From contig NC_056754.1 of the NCBI RefSeq assembly GCF_018687715.1, positions 12,670,501 through 12,734,500 of the forward strand: DNA of 64,000 bases. The letters are read 5' to 3'. Positions 1 through 11,999 of the stretch are shown piece by piece. Under the pieces are notes generated by a model that was given only the letters and a program-made list of their open reading frames with translations, had not been told where the DNA came from and ran no database searches. Each line of letters opens with the position of its first letter. Within the stretch, counting starts at the first letter, position 1. Origin of the DNA: Carya illinoinensis. Its lineage: Eukaryota > Streptophyta > Magnoliopsida > Fagales > Juglandaceae. Made by a program: the position numbers and the translations under genes.

Positions 1-694
1 TCCCTACCATAGTCGACCATAATAACCTTTGCAATATTTGTGGACAGAAATCCAAGTTGGTATTACTGCACTTTCCACTATATGTTAGAGGAAAAAACAT
101 GAAAAGTTTAATTGATTAGTCAAGTATATTAGAGTTATGGACAATTATCTGCAACAAACATCTAGCAACAGAGCATGAAATGATATATGCAGCCTGCCAA
201 CGAAAATACAATCTAATTTACTAATTCCAAACGAGCAACCAACATGCTAGTTAAGATAGCACAAGTATTCTTAGTTACAAAATGTATTATAATCTGTTAA
301 TATTACTTAGATGGTATATAATTAAGCAACTGTAAATACATATAGTGTTGTGACCCCGGAAACCCATCACTTGGTGGCAGGGAAAGGAGATCCATCAACG
401 ATAACATAGCGACAAATACGTTACAATGGAGCCCGAGCTGTTGGCAGCGTAGACCTCATTAGCTTTAAAGTGCAAGCACTTAATCTGCACACAATAAGGA
501 GTTCCACTATGAGTTACTCTCTACCATCTTAATTAGATTGCATAAGTATATTCACCCTCTAAAATCCTCTAAAATGCCTACATGTACCATTTCAATGTCA
601 CCATGCTTACACACCATACGCATTGTAAAATGAATAGTGTTGGTAGGATTGGGAAAACAGATTGCCTTGCGAATTAGAATGACAACTCTAGTTT
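1..694. other. CACTA interior downstream of the transposase, no gene seen
   Basis: This AT-rich stretch follows the transposase stop codon on the minus strand. I see no continued coding frame and no CACTA terminus. It is probably 3'UTR and subterminal sequence of the element. Confidence 0.4.
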
Positions 695-1142
695 TCATAT
701 TTTCAACTTAAAGGTTACAAATTCACAGCACATATCTACATTACCATCAGAATCATCTGTCTCCCCAATTGGCTGATGGGTGGTGTCGTTATCAGAGTTA
801 TCATTGGAACTTATGTCGTCCAGTGTCGCTTCATCGTCAACTGGTTGGGCCGGGCCCCGAGCTGAGATGGAGGTTGGAGCAACGGCCAAATGCTCCTCAT
901 CGACTCGGATAAGTGGTTCGGGCATGGCTTCATCGACAGCAAGACTAGGGGGATAGTTGTTCAAATTCCCCCCCTCATCGACATCAAGGTCATCCCCTGA
1001 TGACTCAACATCATCCAGCATCTCTTCAACTTGGGCCATTGCGCGAATGTTATAAACATTCCTACTTGTAACCTTTTGCACGACATTCCAACTTCCTCCC
1101 AAGATCGGATTGGACAGGTAAAATACTTGCGTTGCTTGGCAT

Positions 1143-1212
1143 GCAAGTGCGAAGGGCTCATCTTTATACCATTCAAGCAACGCAAGTGCGAAAGGCTCAT
1201 CTTTATACCATT
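1143..1212 (-). repeat. 39-bp in-frame tandem duplication inside DUF4216
   Basis: The 31 bp at 1143-1173 recur at 1182-1212 with one mismatch, giving a 39-bp period. In the protein this doubles WYKDEPFALA, inserting 13 residues (WYKDEPFALALLE) in frame. Other DUF4216 proteins have this segment once. Confidence 0.85.
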
Positions 1213-2813
1213 GCCTATCCGTATTCACTATGGTTAAGTGGTCCCTGACACGTATCCCCCTTCTTGGGTCACCAACGTCATACCAAGTGCATTGAAAAAG
1301 ATAAACCTTGCGCCAACCCATGTAGCGTATTTCTATTATATCATTCAGAACACCGTAGAAGTCACAAGGGGATCCCTGATGCTCTCCATGAACCACCACC
1401 CCGCAGTTTTGAGTGCGGCGATGCCTTTCCCGCTCCTTAGTATGAAATCGAATACCATTCATTATGCATCCTGCATAAGATGCGACTGTCGGTTCTGGTC
1501 CACATGCTAATGCATATAACTCATCAGAAATCGTCGTTGGAGCCACTGCACGTTTCTCTCGAATCTATGTTCGAAATGGACAGAAAAAGCAAAATCAGAG
1601 TTTTCCCAACTTAATATTTTAAATCAATAATAACCCAAAATGTATCCCCATAAAGCCACAAACAGGATAAAAAATCTTACGCGTGCTCTAAACCACGCGT
1701 GAAATTGACGCTGGTGCCTACGGTCGATGTTATGAGGGTCCTCTTCAGCAATCTTGTTATAGTGATCCCTGTGAAGCAGTGCATGGAATTGTTACATTGG
1801 AGACTAGTAACAATTAGGTACCCATTACTAAAGTTAGTAATTCAAGATGGATGTACATACTCAATGTATTGCTCAACCTCCGGGCAATTATTTAGTATAT
1901 ACCATCGGGCCTTGACCATTAGTGTGTCGGCTAATTTATGTGAGTACGCAGTCCCCAATGGCCTAACCTTTTGAGAGAAAACAGATAAACTTCCAGCATT
2001 TCCCGACTCAGGCCCATCAATGGGTACATCAGTATTGCGTTCCTCTCGATGATATTTAGTTTCTATATCATGAAGGTACATAGAGCAAAAGGTGAGGCAC
2101 TCGAGATGCACATATGCCTCAACGATTGAGCCTTCAGGCCTAGCTCTGTTTCGGACGTACCGCTTGAACTTTCCTAAATACCTCTCAAACGGATACATCC
2201 ATCTATATTGCACGGGTCCAGCTAGAAGAGCCTCTTCTGGCAAGTGAATAGATAGGTGTACCATGATATCAAAAAAAGCTGGAGGGAAAATCATTTCTAG
2301 TTTGCACAGAATGATGGGAATATTAGCTTGAAGTCGATGCAACACTGATAGGTTCAAAGTTCGGCAACATAATTCTTTGAAGAATGCACTCAACTCTATT
2401 AAGGCTTGACGCACATCGGCCCGTAAGAACTTGCCTATAACAACTGGCAATAGTTGTTGCATAAAGACACGACAGTCATGGCTCTTCATTCCACTGATCT
2501 TTCCCTCACTAGCATTGACACACCGGCCTATATTCGATGCAAACCCATCAGGGAATTTCACTTTGCACAACCATGCACAAAAAGCCCTTCGCTCATTTAA
2601 ATTTAACATGTAGCAACCAAGACCCATTCTCTCAGACTCGCCATCATGTTGTAAATGCAATTCTTTCCTTATTCTGAGATTTGCCAAATCCCTACGCGCA
2701 TTGGCAGAGTCCTTAGTTTTCCCTTCAATGTTCAACAAAGTTCCCAACACATTATCGCATATGTTTTTTTCAATATGCATTACATCCAGGTTATGTCTCA
2801 AACCCAAGGATAA

Positions 2814-2816
2814 CTA
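2814..2816 (-). other. Single nonsense codon in the transposase
   Basis: The minus-strand codon is TAG, directly after FFELPY and 5 codons before RHNLDVMHIEKN in the same frame. Family members have TGG (W) at this point, so a single G-to-A change explains it. No frameshift separates the two halves. Confidence 0.8.
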
Positions 2817-4442
2817 GTAGGGAAGCTCAAAAAATATGGATTTTTTGGTCCAGTTAAGATGATTGGCTGTTCGTTTCCTCTTCGAAGAAGATTTACCCAA
2901 CTGAAAATGTGACACCTGACTTAATTGTTCTAGCAATTCCTCTCCCTCGACCCTTGATGGTTGGAGTTGGTGCTCTTCATACCCATTAAACGCATTTTTC
3001 TTGCGTCTCCAAATGTGATCTAGGGGCAACCATCGTTGATGACTCATATAGCAATGTTTGCGGCCATATACCAACCATTGAGAATTTGTGTCAGATGTAC
3101 AATACGGGCATGCCAACTTGCCCTTCATGCTCCAACCAGAAAGATTGGCATATGCGAGGAAGTCATTGATAGTCCAAAGTAGAGCTGCATGCAACGTAAA
3201 GTCTTGCCCACTGTACGCATCATAGGTACGAATACCCTCTACCCATAACTCCTTCAACTCATCAAGGAGAGGACGCAAGAACACATCAATATCATTACCT
3301 GGTGACTTTGGGCCAGGGATTAGCAACGATAACATTGTGTATGGATCTTTCATGCATGCCCAAGGCGGCAAGTTGTAAGGCACAAGAAGTACCGGCCAAA
3401 TGCTGTACGGCCTACTCATGTTATTGAATGGATTAAAACCATCACTTGCCAAACCAAGTCTAACATTTCTCGGATCTTCGGAAAACCTGACATGTACGTT
3501 ATCAAAGTCCTTCCAAACCCTAGAATCTGAAGGATGTCGCATGCATGTAGGATCTTCAACACGGCCCTCTACATGCCATCGCATGGCCTGGGCTGTCTTC
3601 TTTGACATATAAAGCCTCTGCAATCGTGGCTTAAGGGGGAAATATCGGAGAACTTTTTTTGGTAACCTTCGTTGGTGAATTGTGCTTTGTTCCCACCTAG
3701 AAGCTTTACATTTAGGGCACTCATTTAACGATGCATTTTCCTTCCAAAACAGGACACAATCATTTGGGCAGACGTGTATCTTCTCGTAACTAAACCCCAA
3801 TCCACGCTCCAAGCGACGGGCATCGTTATATGAGTCAGGGAAAGATGCCTCTGGAAATGCCTCTTGCAATAACTTTATGACCATATCGAATGACTTCACG
3901 GTCCAACCGCCAATACTCTTTATGTGAAGAAGCTTGACGATGAATGATAGCTTTGAAAACTTAGTACATGAAGGATAAAGTGGGCGTCGTTCATCAGAAA
4001 CCAACTCCTCGAAATTAAAGATAGTTCGACCATCAAAGGTCTGATCTTGATCATCGGCATCTATGGAGCCATCATCAGTAGAATGATGATCCATATAGGA
4101 CCCATGGCGGATGTCATCAAACATCTCTTCTAGATCATCAATATAATCATAGTTAGCCGAGGTATCAGCTTCTTCCTCGGCATAGAGTGCAGCAGAAAGG
4201 AAAGGGTCATCTTCTCCATGGAATATCCAATCCGTATAAGTTGGATCAAAACCTCTGAAGAACAAATGATCCTCGACTATACGAATAGAGTGGAAAGCTC
4301 TATTCCGACATCTTCTGCATGGACACCTAATCTGATCAGCGTTAGGAGTGTGGGCTAACACCATAGAGAGGAATTGTCTAACCCCTTCAGCATACTCAGT
4401 GGAATGCAATCTATCTTCAATATGCATCCAAGCCTTATCCAT

Positions 4443-7400
4443 CTTATGAAGCTGACCAGGTAGTAGAAAAGAGTATGTTAGTGTTGTAATTTGAAATGGG
4501 TGTGCATGGAATAAGCTGGTCCAACTTTCTAATATACCAGCTGAATAATTGGACAGATTTCAAACAAACTACCCTAATGCCTAGATCTAAATAGGTAGCC
4601 GACATTAAATAGCAGACTTCAGTTTCAATCTAGATTATTATCAACTGAAAGAGCAAATAAGTGAATAAATACACACTCTTGGCTGGTTGTGCTGTGCAGG
4701 TACTAGCTGGGAACAGGTTAATTGGCGCAGTAGTGATCAAAAGAAGGTGTAATAAAATGACTTAGGTTTGTGGAATCACAGGTAATATGAACTTGTTAAC
4801 AGGATTTAAAGTTGATAATTAACAGGACCCCCTGTTAGTGTGTTCTAACAGGAAATATGATCTATCTAAAATCCCCTACATTCCTGGCCAAATTGAAATG
4901 TATGTTATCAGAATACAAATAACATTTAAGGTACATGGAAACATAGATTGCTCTGTTTATGCCAATATTAATGTTTCCAGAAATAATAGGACAGTAAAAA
5001 GACCTATAGTCAACAGTTGTGTACATGAGGGAGCAACATGGGAGGAATGATGGTTCTCATGGTGAAATGGTCCAGTCATTTCCTGCACACAAATGGTTGT
5101 ATGGTTGAAACACACAACCATTTGGCCACAGGGAGTGTAAATAAATTGAGCCAAAATGACATAGTAAATTCTAGTCACGCCTTGTCATTACTGCAAATTT
5201 ATCATAATAAATATCCCAGCCCTGGTTGGAAATTAACATTCTAACTAACACTAAGTTATGCTCAGACTTTGAAGTACAAGTATATTAGAGTTATGTTCTG
5301 TTAATGAATTTCATGGTAGGCTGCTTTCATCAAGAACATCTATCTAGCAACATAAGCCTAGTGGTTTGGTTTCAATATAGCCATTAGCCGCTGAGACAGA
5401 AAACAGAGGTTCATATACAGACTACTGGGACCAGATGAAGCAGATTATTAATATACAATCAGTTGAAAATGAAACATAAAATTAAAAGCCATTAGACTGC
5501 ATATGCACTGCAGTCCCATATTAACAAGATTATCAGATAGGGCATATCCACCCTATATGATAATCTTGTACATAAAAAAAAAAATCTCTAACTATCGATC
5601 TCATTTAGGAATGCCAAACGTGAGTGGCAAATCTAGCTGGTGGCATCAGTTCACTATTGTAATGCATATAAATAAGGACAATAATGAGTAAGGCACACTT
5701 CCCTTTTGATCAAGGAAGATTGTGACTATAGCAATTCATGTGCTTTCAATAGTCTAAACCAGTTCACTACAATGACAGCAGCAGAGAACAGAAGTCAAAA
5801 ATTCTTCCCAGAGAGTAGCATTCTGCCTTGTACATTTTAATAGCTAACATCATGAATAAGTTGTCTATATGACATATGATATAGACTTAGCAAATAAAGA
5901 CATGAGGAATCTTGCACCAAATTATAGTTCTAACATAAACTTTCACATCCCATTCTGACTAACCTGTGCTCTGATAACAGAACTTTTTCTTGTATAGGTT
6001 TCAAATTATCGTTATTCAATATTAGAACTCGAAGCTTCGTGTACAGACCAAATTGGTAGACTTCAGAAGAAGCTGTAAACTCCACCAAAAAAAGTTAAGC
6101 TTCCTGCCTGCTGCTCATACCAACTGCAACCAATTTCGTTGGCTGCTGATCCACATGGAATTTCCCGACCATTCCTACTGACAGCCTACAAAAAATAGAG
6201 GGCTTTATCAAATCCAGACATCAGTTAGATACATCATTAGATTCCTTCGGTTATTTAATATACTATAACTTAAACAGCCTTTCCAGAAACGGACCATGAA
6301 GGAAATGATTTTATAATTTACAGGGCAGGACCAAAGGGAATGAGATGTATTAATAAAATTGCCTAATTCATGGGAAACATTAAAAGACATCGCAGCGCAA
6401 ACAAGGGATTGCAAATATTCAGACCAATATCCCCGACCCAACAAGCTAAGTCATAGAAGGCAATGCTGAAATTAATTAGGTTTGTTCTATAGTTGAATCT
6501 TAGGTAGGTTCAATTTGGAATTGGACATTCAAAGAAAGCTATGCCTTGGAAATCACCTCTAAATTTGTAACTAAGTTGGCTGGCGTTATACCAGAATGGT
6601 ACAACAGCTTTCATAGCTTCATTCTTAATTGAAAGCGATGATCCAATCTTGTATAAATCTCAGTAGGGCTTCGATAAGTTAAAAATAACTGGTCTGGCAC
6701 AGGACGGGTACATAATCGAAGCCCAAATTTAATATTTAACATCAATTGTTGGTAACTGGATGCATGCTTGTAGTTATTTAAAAACATGAAACAGATATGT
6801 TTCAGATTGGAATGCAACGAGGAATTTTTTAAACGGGTACACTTAACATGTTAATGCAAGGCTAGTAAGGACAACGCCCTCACCTATATTACGCAAAAAT
6901 AGATTAACATGGAGGAACCAATCCCCACACTCCAATATTTACATAAATAATATATACAAATCTGTACATACATTGCTTCACAACAATCGGGGCTACCTAA
7001 TCAGCAGAAATTCCAGAGCTAAATTAGGGATGATCCGTGGCACCTCCATCCATGTGTATTTATTGACGATAACAAATTGTGATACATGAATCAGATTTGC
7101 CACAACCATATCATAAGACAAGTAGAGATATCTTACACAGTATCTTCAAAGTCACCCCCAATGGTACACAATCATACCATTAATAGAGATAGAAGACGGA
7201 GGGAGAAGAATGTGAGGCTGACTGTGTCTATTTGACCCGAGAGAGGGGATGCACCAGGAGAGGGCTTCCGCGTCGTGCAGTAGGCTAGGGCAGTTGCTGG
7301 GAACTTTCTTCTCACTCTGCTTTGATGCACGGGTTGGGGACGATTTTACCCACAGCGTGGGGAAGGACGCAACTATGGTGAGAGGCGGTGAGGTTGTAGG

Positions 7401-7639
7401 GTGAGTGCGATGTACGGTGACTGGCGAATGTTGGAGGGGAGAGGGGGGGGGGGCGCGGCGGTTGTGAAAGAAAGGAAAGGGGTGGGGAAGATAACATCGG
7501 GTAAAAAGGATAGACCCGGTATCGCGCGGGGTATAGCGGGATTATTTGTTGTGGAATTAATTCCCTCAACATTAACTGATGGTATATTTCGTGGGATAAA
7601 GAATCAATATATTAGTGGCAAATATTAATTTACTCACGA
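4443..7639 (-). other. 5' region of the CACTA element
   Basis: About 3.2 kb lie between the transposase start and the subterminal repeats, on the promoter side of the gene. Only short, compositionally biased open frames occur. No second CACTA protein (TnpA-like) could be recognised. The G-rich run near 7441-7460 and the proline-rich minus-strand frame at 7312-7572 look like leader sequence, not a gene. Confidence 0.4.
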
Positions 7640-7963
7640 TTGGCATCTACTGGGGCGGTATAATTTTTGCGATGGATAATATTTCATGGGAATAAATCTC
7701 ATTCTCGTGGGTACTAACTTTTAACCCACGACGAGGGAAAATTTCTGCAAATTTTAATTCCCATTAACACACAGTTGTGGGATCAAAAGTATTTTCCGTG
7801 ATTAAAACTCCTATTACCACTATACTGTTGTCACCGAAGGAATCTCATGGTAAAAGGCTGGTTTTGTTCCCATGCTTTGTTTTGGTGACAAATAGCCACT
7901 ATAACACACGATGTTCTGTCATGGAAAAAGAACCCGTGACAAAAGCTACTATTTGTTGTAGTG
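7640..7963. repeat. CACTA terminus and subterminal repeat zone
   Basis: The last 8 bases are TTGTAGTG. Within the preceding 320 bp, related words recur in both orientations (CGTGACAAAAGC at 7935, GGTGACAAATAGC near 7883, plus CGTGGG and TGGGA words). This is the usual layout of transposase-binding subterminal repeats. The repeat unit was judged by eye only. Confidence 0.6.
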
Positions 7964-8404
7964 ACATCAGCAAATTATTTTTTTTTTTCAATTGATTTGA
8001 TGCATTCCTGCGGTTGGAGTTGCCTTCCCCACCCCCTACGCCCGCATTCCAGTCAAAGCCACCGTCAGTTTGTGGGCGACGTCGTTATTGTCACCATTCC
8101 CATCCCCCACCACCAACCCCACATCTCACTCTTCTTTGCCCACAAACTCCTCATGCAGAAGTTGTCCCCATCCCAAACCCACGCCCCCTGCATTCCCATA
8201 AGTTTGTGGGCGATGTCATCGCCTCCATTCCCATTCCTGCATGGTCACCGCCATTACCGTTTCTCATCGCCAACCCCACAACTCGGTCCATCCAAATAAA
8301 TCCATAAATCCAAACCAAACCAACTCATTTCATCCAAAAAAAAATATAGAAAACATAAGTCCTAGAACAATCCAAATAAAATAAATCTACAACAAGATTG
8401 AAAG

Positions 8405-8406
<2 letters not shown>

Positions 8407-8436
<30 letters not shown>
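8407..8436. repeat. (GA)15 microsatellite
   Basis: Uninterrupted GA dinucleotides, followed by a short broken GA stretch to about 8449. Confidence 0.95.
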
Positions 8437-8438
<2 letters not shown>

Positions 8439-10214
8439 CAGAGAGAGATACTTTGCAATGCGGCGATGTGGACATCAACGAGGAGTATCGGCAGCACTAG
8501 GCTACATAGAGGGGGTCTGGGGGGTTTGGGTCGTGGGGGTTTGGGAAAGAGAAGGGGGAGGGGAAGGTGGAAAGGGAATAAATAAATAAATAAACCATCA
8601 TCTTAAATGGAAGTGGCCCAGTAATACTACTGTGTCATGTCAGTTTGTGAAATCTTTTAATGGGATCTATTTGTGTCTCTAGTAGTTTTCTTTATGTACA
8701 TAATGTCTAATTTTCATTTACTATGCAACATTGCATAACATAGATCTTAACTACGACAAAGATAATTTTAAGGATAAGGATGATGGTGCATGGTGTGGTA
8801 TATGTTAATCTAAAATTTATTGTGTAGGCATATTTTAAGGGAATATTTCGAGTGACCTAAACAACTCCAACAATATGCAAATTGTTATGCATGACTTTGA
8901 GGGTTGAGAGAGATCATGGCATATAAGTTTTTATGCCTATTGCAATCCTTAAGAGAAAACGTCTCATTATATATCATCAATTATTGATGAGCATTCAAGC
9001 CTAACTATTCTATTTTTATACATATGAGACCATCACCAGGTTGATCTTTCTATGTTGGAGTTCCTTAAGTTCATTGGTGCATTGACCGGTGGTGCATGCT
9101 ACTGGACTTCCATTAGAACATATGAGAATTGTCTGTGACAGAAGCTATAAAACAATTCAAGAGTCTTGGGACTATTGATGGTTGAGATCAATCGAATAGG
9201 TCACTCACTGAGATTATAGCCTGGTATTTAACTTTAAAATTTAAGCAAAGGCTTTGTAAGAGCTTAAGATTTTCATTATACGTAATATCTATTTGGATGC
9301 TAAGAGTATCTTAGATAATCTGAACTTATCCGTGAATAGTAATGAGTTAAGATTTTTTAGTGGGTTTTATAAATCTTATTGAGATGTGTTTGGATGTATG
9401 AAATAGACTGAGATATATTTAATTTTTTAAGAGAAGTTGAGAAAGTACTAGTGGGTACTACCCCCTCTCCCAAAAAAAGATTTAAGAAATAATGTTATAT
9501 ATTGTAGAATTATATTTCTGCACTCAAATATCCTTAACATATTCGTGATTGCCCCCATTAACACTCAAACGCCCAACCAAAAGTATTTCTAAAAGTCTAA
9601 ATCTATTATTTCTATTCACACACTGGCACACTATCTCCACTGGTCTATGATAGAAAATGACAATGAAATTTGAGTTTCTTTTCCCTTTGATCATTTGAAT
9701 AACAAAACAACTCTCTCTTATATATTTTCCATTTTATTTTTTTTTTTATTCTTGCTCTTTTCTATTCTTCACGACATGGAAACTACTCCAAAGTTGGAAG
9801 ATTGTAGAATCGTCGTTGATTCGTTCCACAGATAATAAAGGCATGGCGATGAGGTCATAGCCAAGGATTTTGGATCTTGGTTAGGTGTTTACTTTTGGTA
9901 TTCTATAATTTCTATTGCTTTAGTTAAAAATAAATAATTAATTAATTAAAAAAAAAATTACATATTACACATTCTTTATTACATTCGAATTGATTTGTCT
10001 GTGACGGTGGAAACACATGATCTGCCGAATTTTCATTTTTCCCAGTTTTGAAAGAAGCCACCGGCCAGGAGTTTGGTCTAGTCCGTTCTTGTTGTAGTAT
10101 TAGGCGCCTTGACATGTTATTGGACGTCTTCTCTTTGTTGGGAACATTCGGTACTTATTTCTATCTATATACGTATGCAACAACGTAAGCTGATCCCATA
10201 AATATGTATGTGTG

Positions 10215-10289
<75 letters not shown>
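10215..10289. repeat. Compound (TA)9-(GA)28 microsatellite
   Basis: A TA run at 10215-10232 passes directly into a GA run at 10233-10289. Confidence 0.95.
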
Positions 10290-10291
<2 letters not shown>

Positions 10292-11999
10292 TTGCTACAC
10301 CCACAAATTTTTCCGAGAAGGCTAAATGTATTTTTTTTATACATTTTTTTATATTATTAAAAAAAAATTAATATATATATATATATAAGTTTCTTAACTC
10401 TTTTAAAAATTAATGGGTGAGAATTAGTTAATCTATATATCGTGATCTTCGCGCAGGTAGATCCTTTATATATTACGCTCTTCTTCTGTTCTAAATTTTC
10501 CAAATATATTTTGATCCTGATTTTCTTTAATTATTTGTTGTGAAACTTATTATTAGGTCTTCAAATTCTTTGAAACTCAACTTTTGTTATCAAAACAAAC
10601 TTATCAACCAATTGACGTGTAGTTTACGACCTGCTTATGTCTTCCATTTATAATGACAAAGTGGAGGATAAGATCGTAGATTTTAACCTTCACGGATCGC
10701 GATAAGCCATCTCTTTGTAGAAATTAAAATAATATAAAAAATAAAAGAAAAGAGAGAGAAGTCATGGATATTGTCATCCCAGGTCATGATTAATTCTATT
10801 CATTATCTAAATTTTTATCATTCTTCTATTATTTTATGTTGTAGATCGAATTAAATAATTAATCGAATAGTATTTATTATATTTGACTTGTGAACCTATT
10901 ATATAATGTCACATCATAAAATGATGAAAAAATGATAAATAAATAAATAATAAATAAATTTTCTTCTATAATTAAATACAAAAATGGTCGGCACTTATAA
11001 ATTACTTCAATCACTCCGATCTTCAAATTATAAAAACTGATTAATTAATCATTCTCTCTCTGTGGAATGAGTTGCGATTGTTTAGAATTGCTTAAAGGGA
11101 AACCAAAAAAAGAAAAAGTAACCTTAAAGAAGTCAAAAGGGGTATTGCAGCTCCTGAAGTCTCTTTCATTTTAATCAGCTCCTGGTCTCCTGCATGGCGG
11201 TGATAATTAATTTGGTAAGTTTCTCGGAAGCAACCACAGGAAACCTACGTGATGTTGGATGACTACTTGTCGGTTAACGTGCATATTAAATAGAAGTTTA
11301 AAAAGACACCTGTGAATTCGAATGACATGATCATGCTGGCATTTAGGTGTCATGCATTAATTTTGACACAAACGTTAATTAATGCGGTATGTTAACAAAC
11401 AATTAACGAAGACCATTACTTGGTGGAGCCATATGTATGATCGAGCCACTTTGTTAAATTAATCTAACAATTCAAAGAAAACGGTGGCAAAATATAATAT
11501 ATTAACCGAAAGAGTCGGGCCGGCTTTCTCTTTTAGTCCATTAATATATATAAAATACATGTTATGGATAATCAATTGCGTCCACTTTAGGTTTAATTAG
11601 CTTATCATGCACGTAAATTTGTCGGAGCATGTGTCATGACTATTTGTGGCATAACGTACTTGCATGTTTACATATGCATATGTATATGTATATATATATA
11701 TCCATAACTATTAGATGTTGTCGGGAATATGTTTCTATACTGGAATTGAAGGAACTCGAGGGGGTTAATTTGTTGCTAATTATATATCATGTATACCCTA
11801 ATTGCCTAGTTATTATTTTTTAAATAGATATTGATTATTAATATTGCGTAATTATGATCATGAACATTCTAAACTTTAGTAACTTAAGTAATTCATACCA
11901 ATAATTGATTATCGGGCTGGGGAATAATTATTAAACAATTAGTACTGTTCACCGGCCCCGAAACTTAGATTCCCCACCTGACCGAACAACACTACACGT

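Larger units (their letters stand above)
695..4442 (-). pseudogene. CACTA transposase, TNP2/TnpD-like, three exons, one in-frame stop
   Basis: This is the transposase of the surrounding CACTA element. By eye the exons are 4442-1861, 1768-1681 and 1564-695. The introns are 92 bp (GTATGT..CACAG) and 116 bp (GTAAGA..CATAG). The spliced frame is 1179 codons and stays open except for TAG at 2814-2816. Segments in order: N-terminal Transpos_assoc (residues ~3-77, with CPCRRC), a zinc-knuckle-like CPNDC..CPKC pair (~225-245), the Transposase_21 core (LASDGFNPF at ~331, GPKSPGNDIDVFLRPLL at ~377), then past the stop RHNLDVMHIEKN and the DUF4218 region. DUF4216 (YMGWRKVYLFQCTWYDV) is in exon 3, followed by an acidic tail. 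The start is the ATG that opens the Transpos_assoc segment. The stop replaces the tryptophan normally found in the family's LPYW motif, so a full product is not expected from this copy. Confidence 0.88.
1..7963 (-). mobile_element. CACTA (En/Spm-type) DNA transposon, left end outside the window
   Basis: The right terminus is TTGTAGTG at 7956-7963, so on the minus strand the element opens with CACTACAACAAATAG, the classic CACTA terminus. The TNP2-like transposase (695-4442) is transcribed leftward from that end. No matching CACTA end is seen in 1-694, so the other terminus lies beyond position 1. Because one end is missing, the 3-bp target duplication expected for this superfamily cannot be tested. 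The element is at least 8 kb long, ordinary for autonomous plant CACTA elements. The call rests on the terminus plus Transpos_assoc, Transposase_21, DUF4218 and DUF4216 segments in the usual order. Confidence 0.85.
7964..11900. other. Intergenic region with microsatellites
   Basis: No gene is supported. The C-rich short frames at 7961-8307 are low-complexity proline/histidine/serine sequence without a recognisable domain. From 8600 on the DNA is AT-rich. A possible degenerate MITE lies near 9275-9440, where the TTTGGATG motif is repeated about 110 bp apart. Confidence 0.4.

Noticed and set aside
7312..8307. Proline-rich frames around 7.3-7.6 kb and 8.0-8.3 kb
   Set aside because: They are composition-driven with no domain and lie at the 5' end of, and just outside, the CACTA element.
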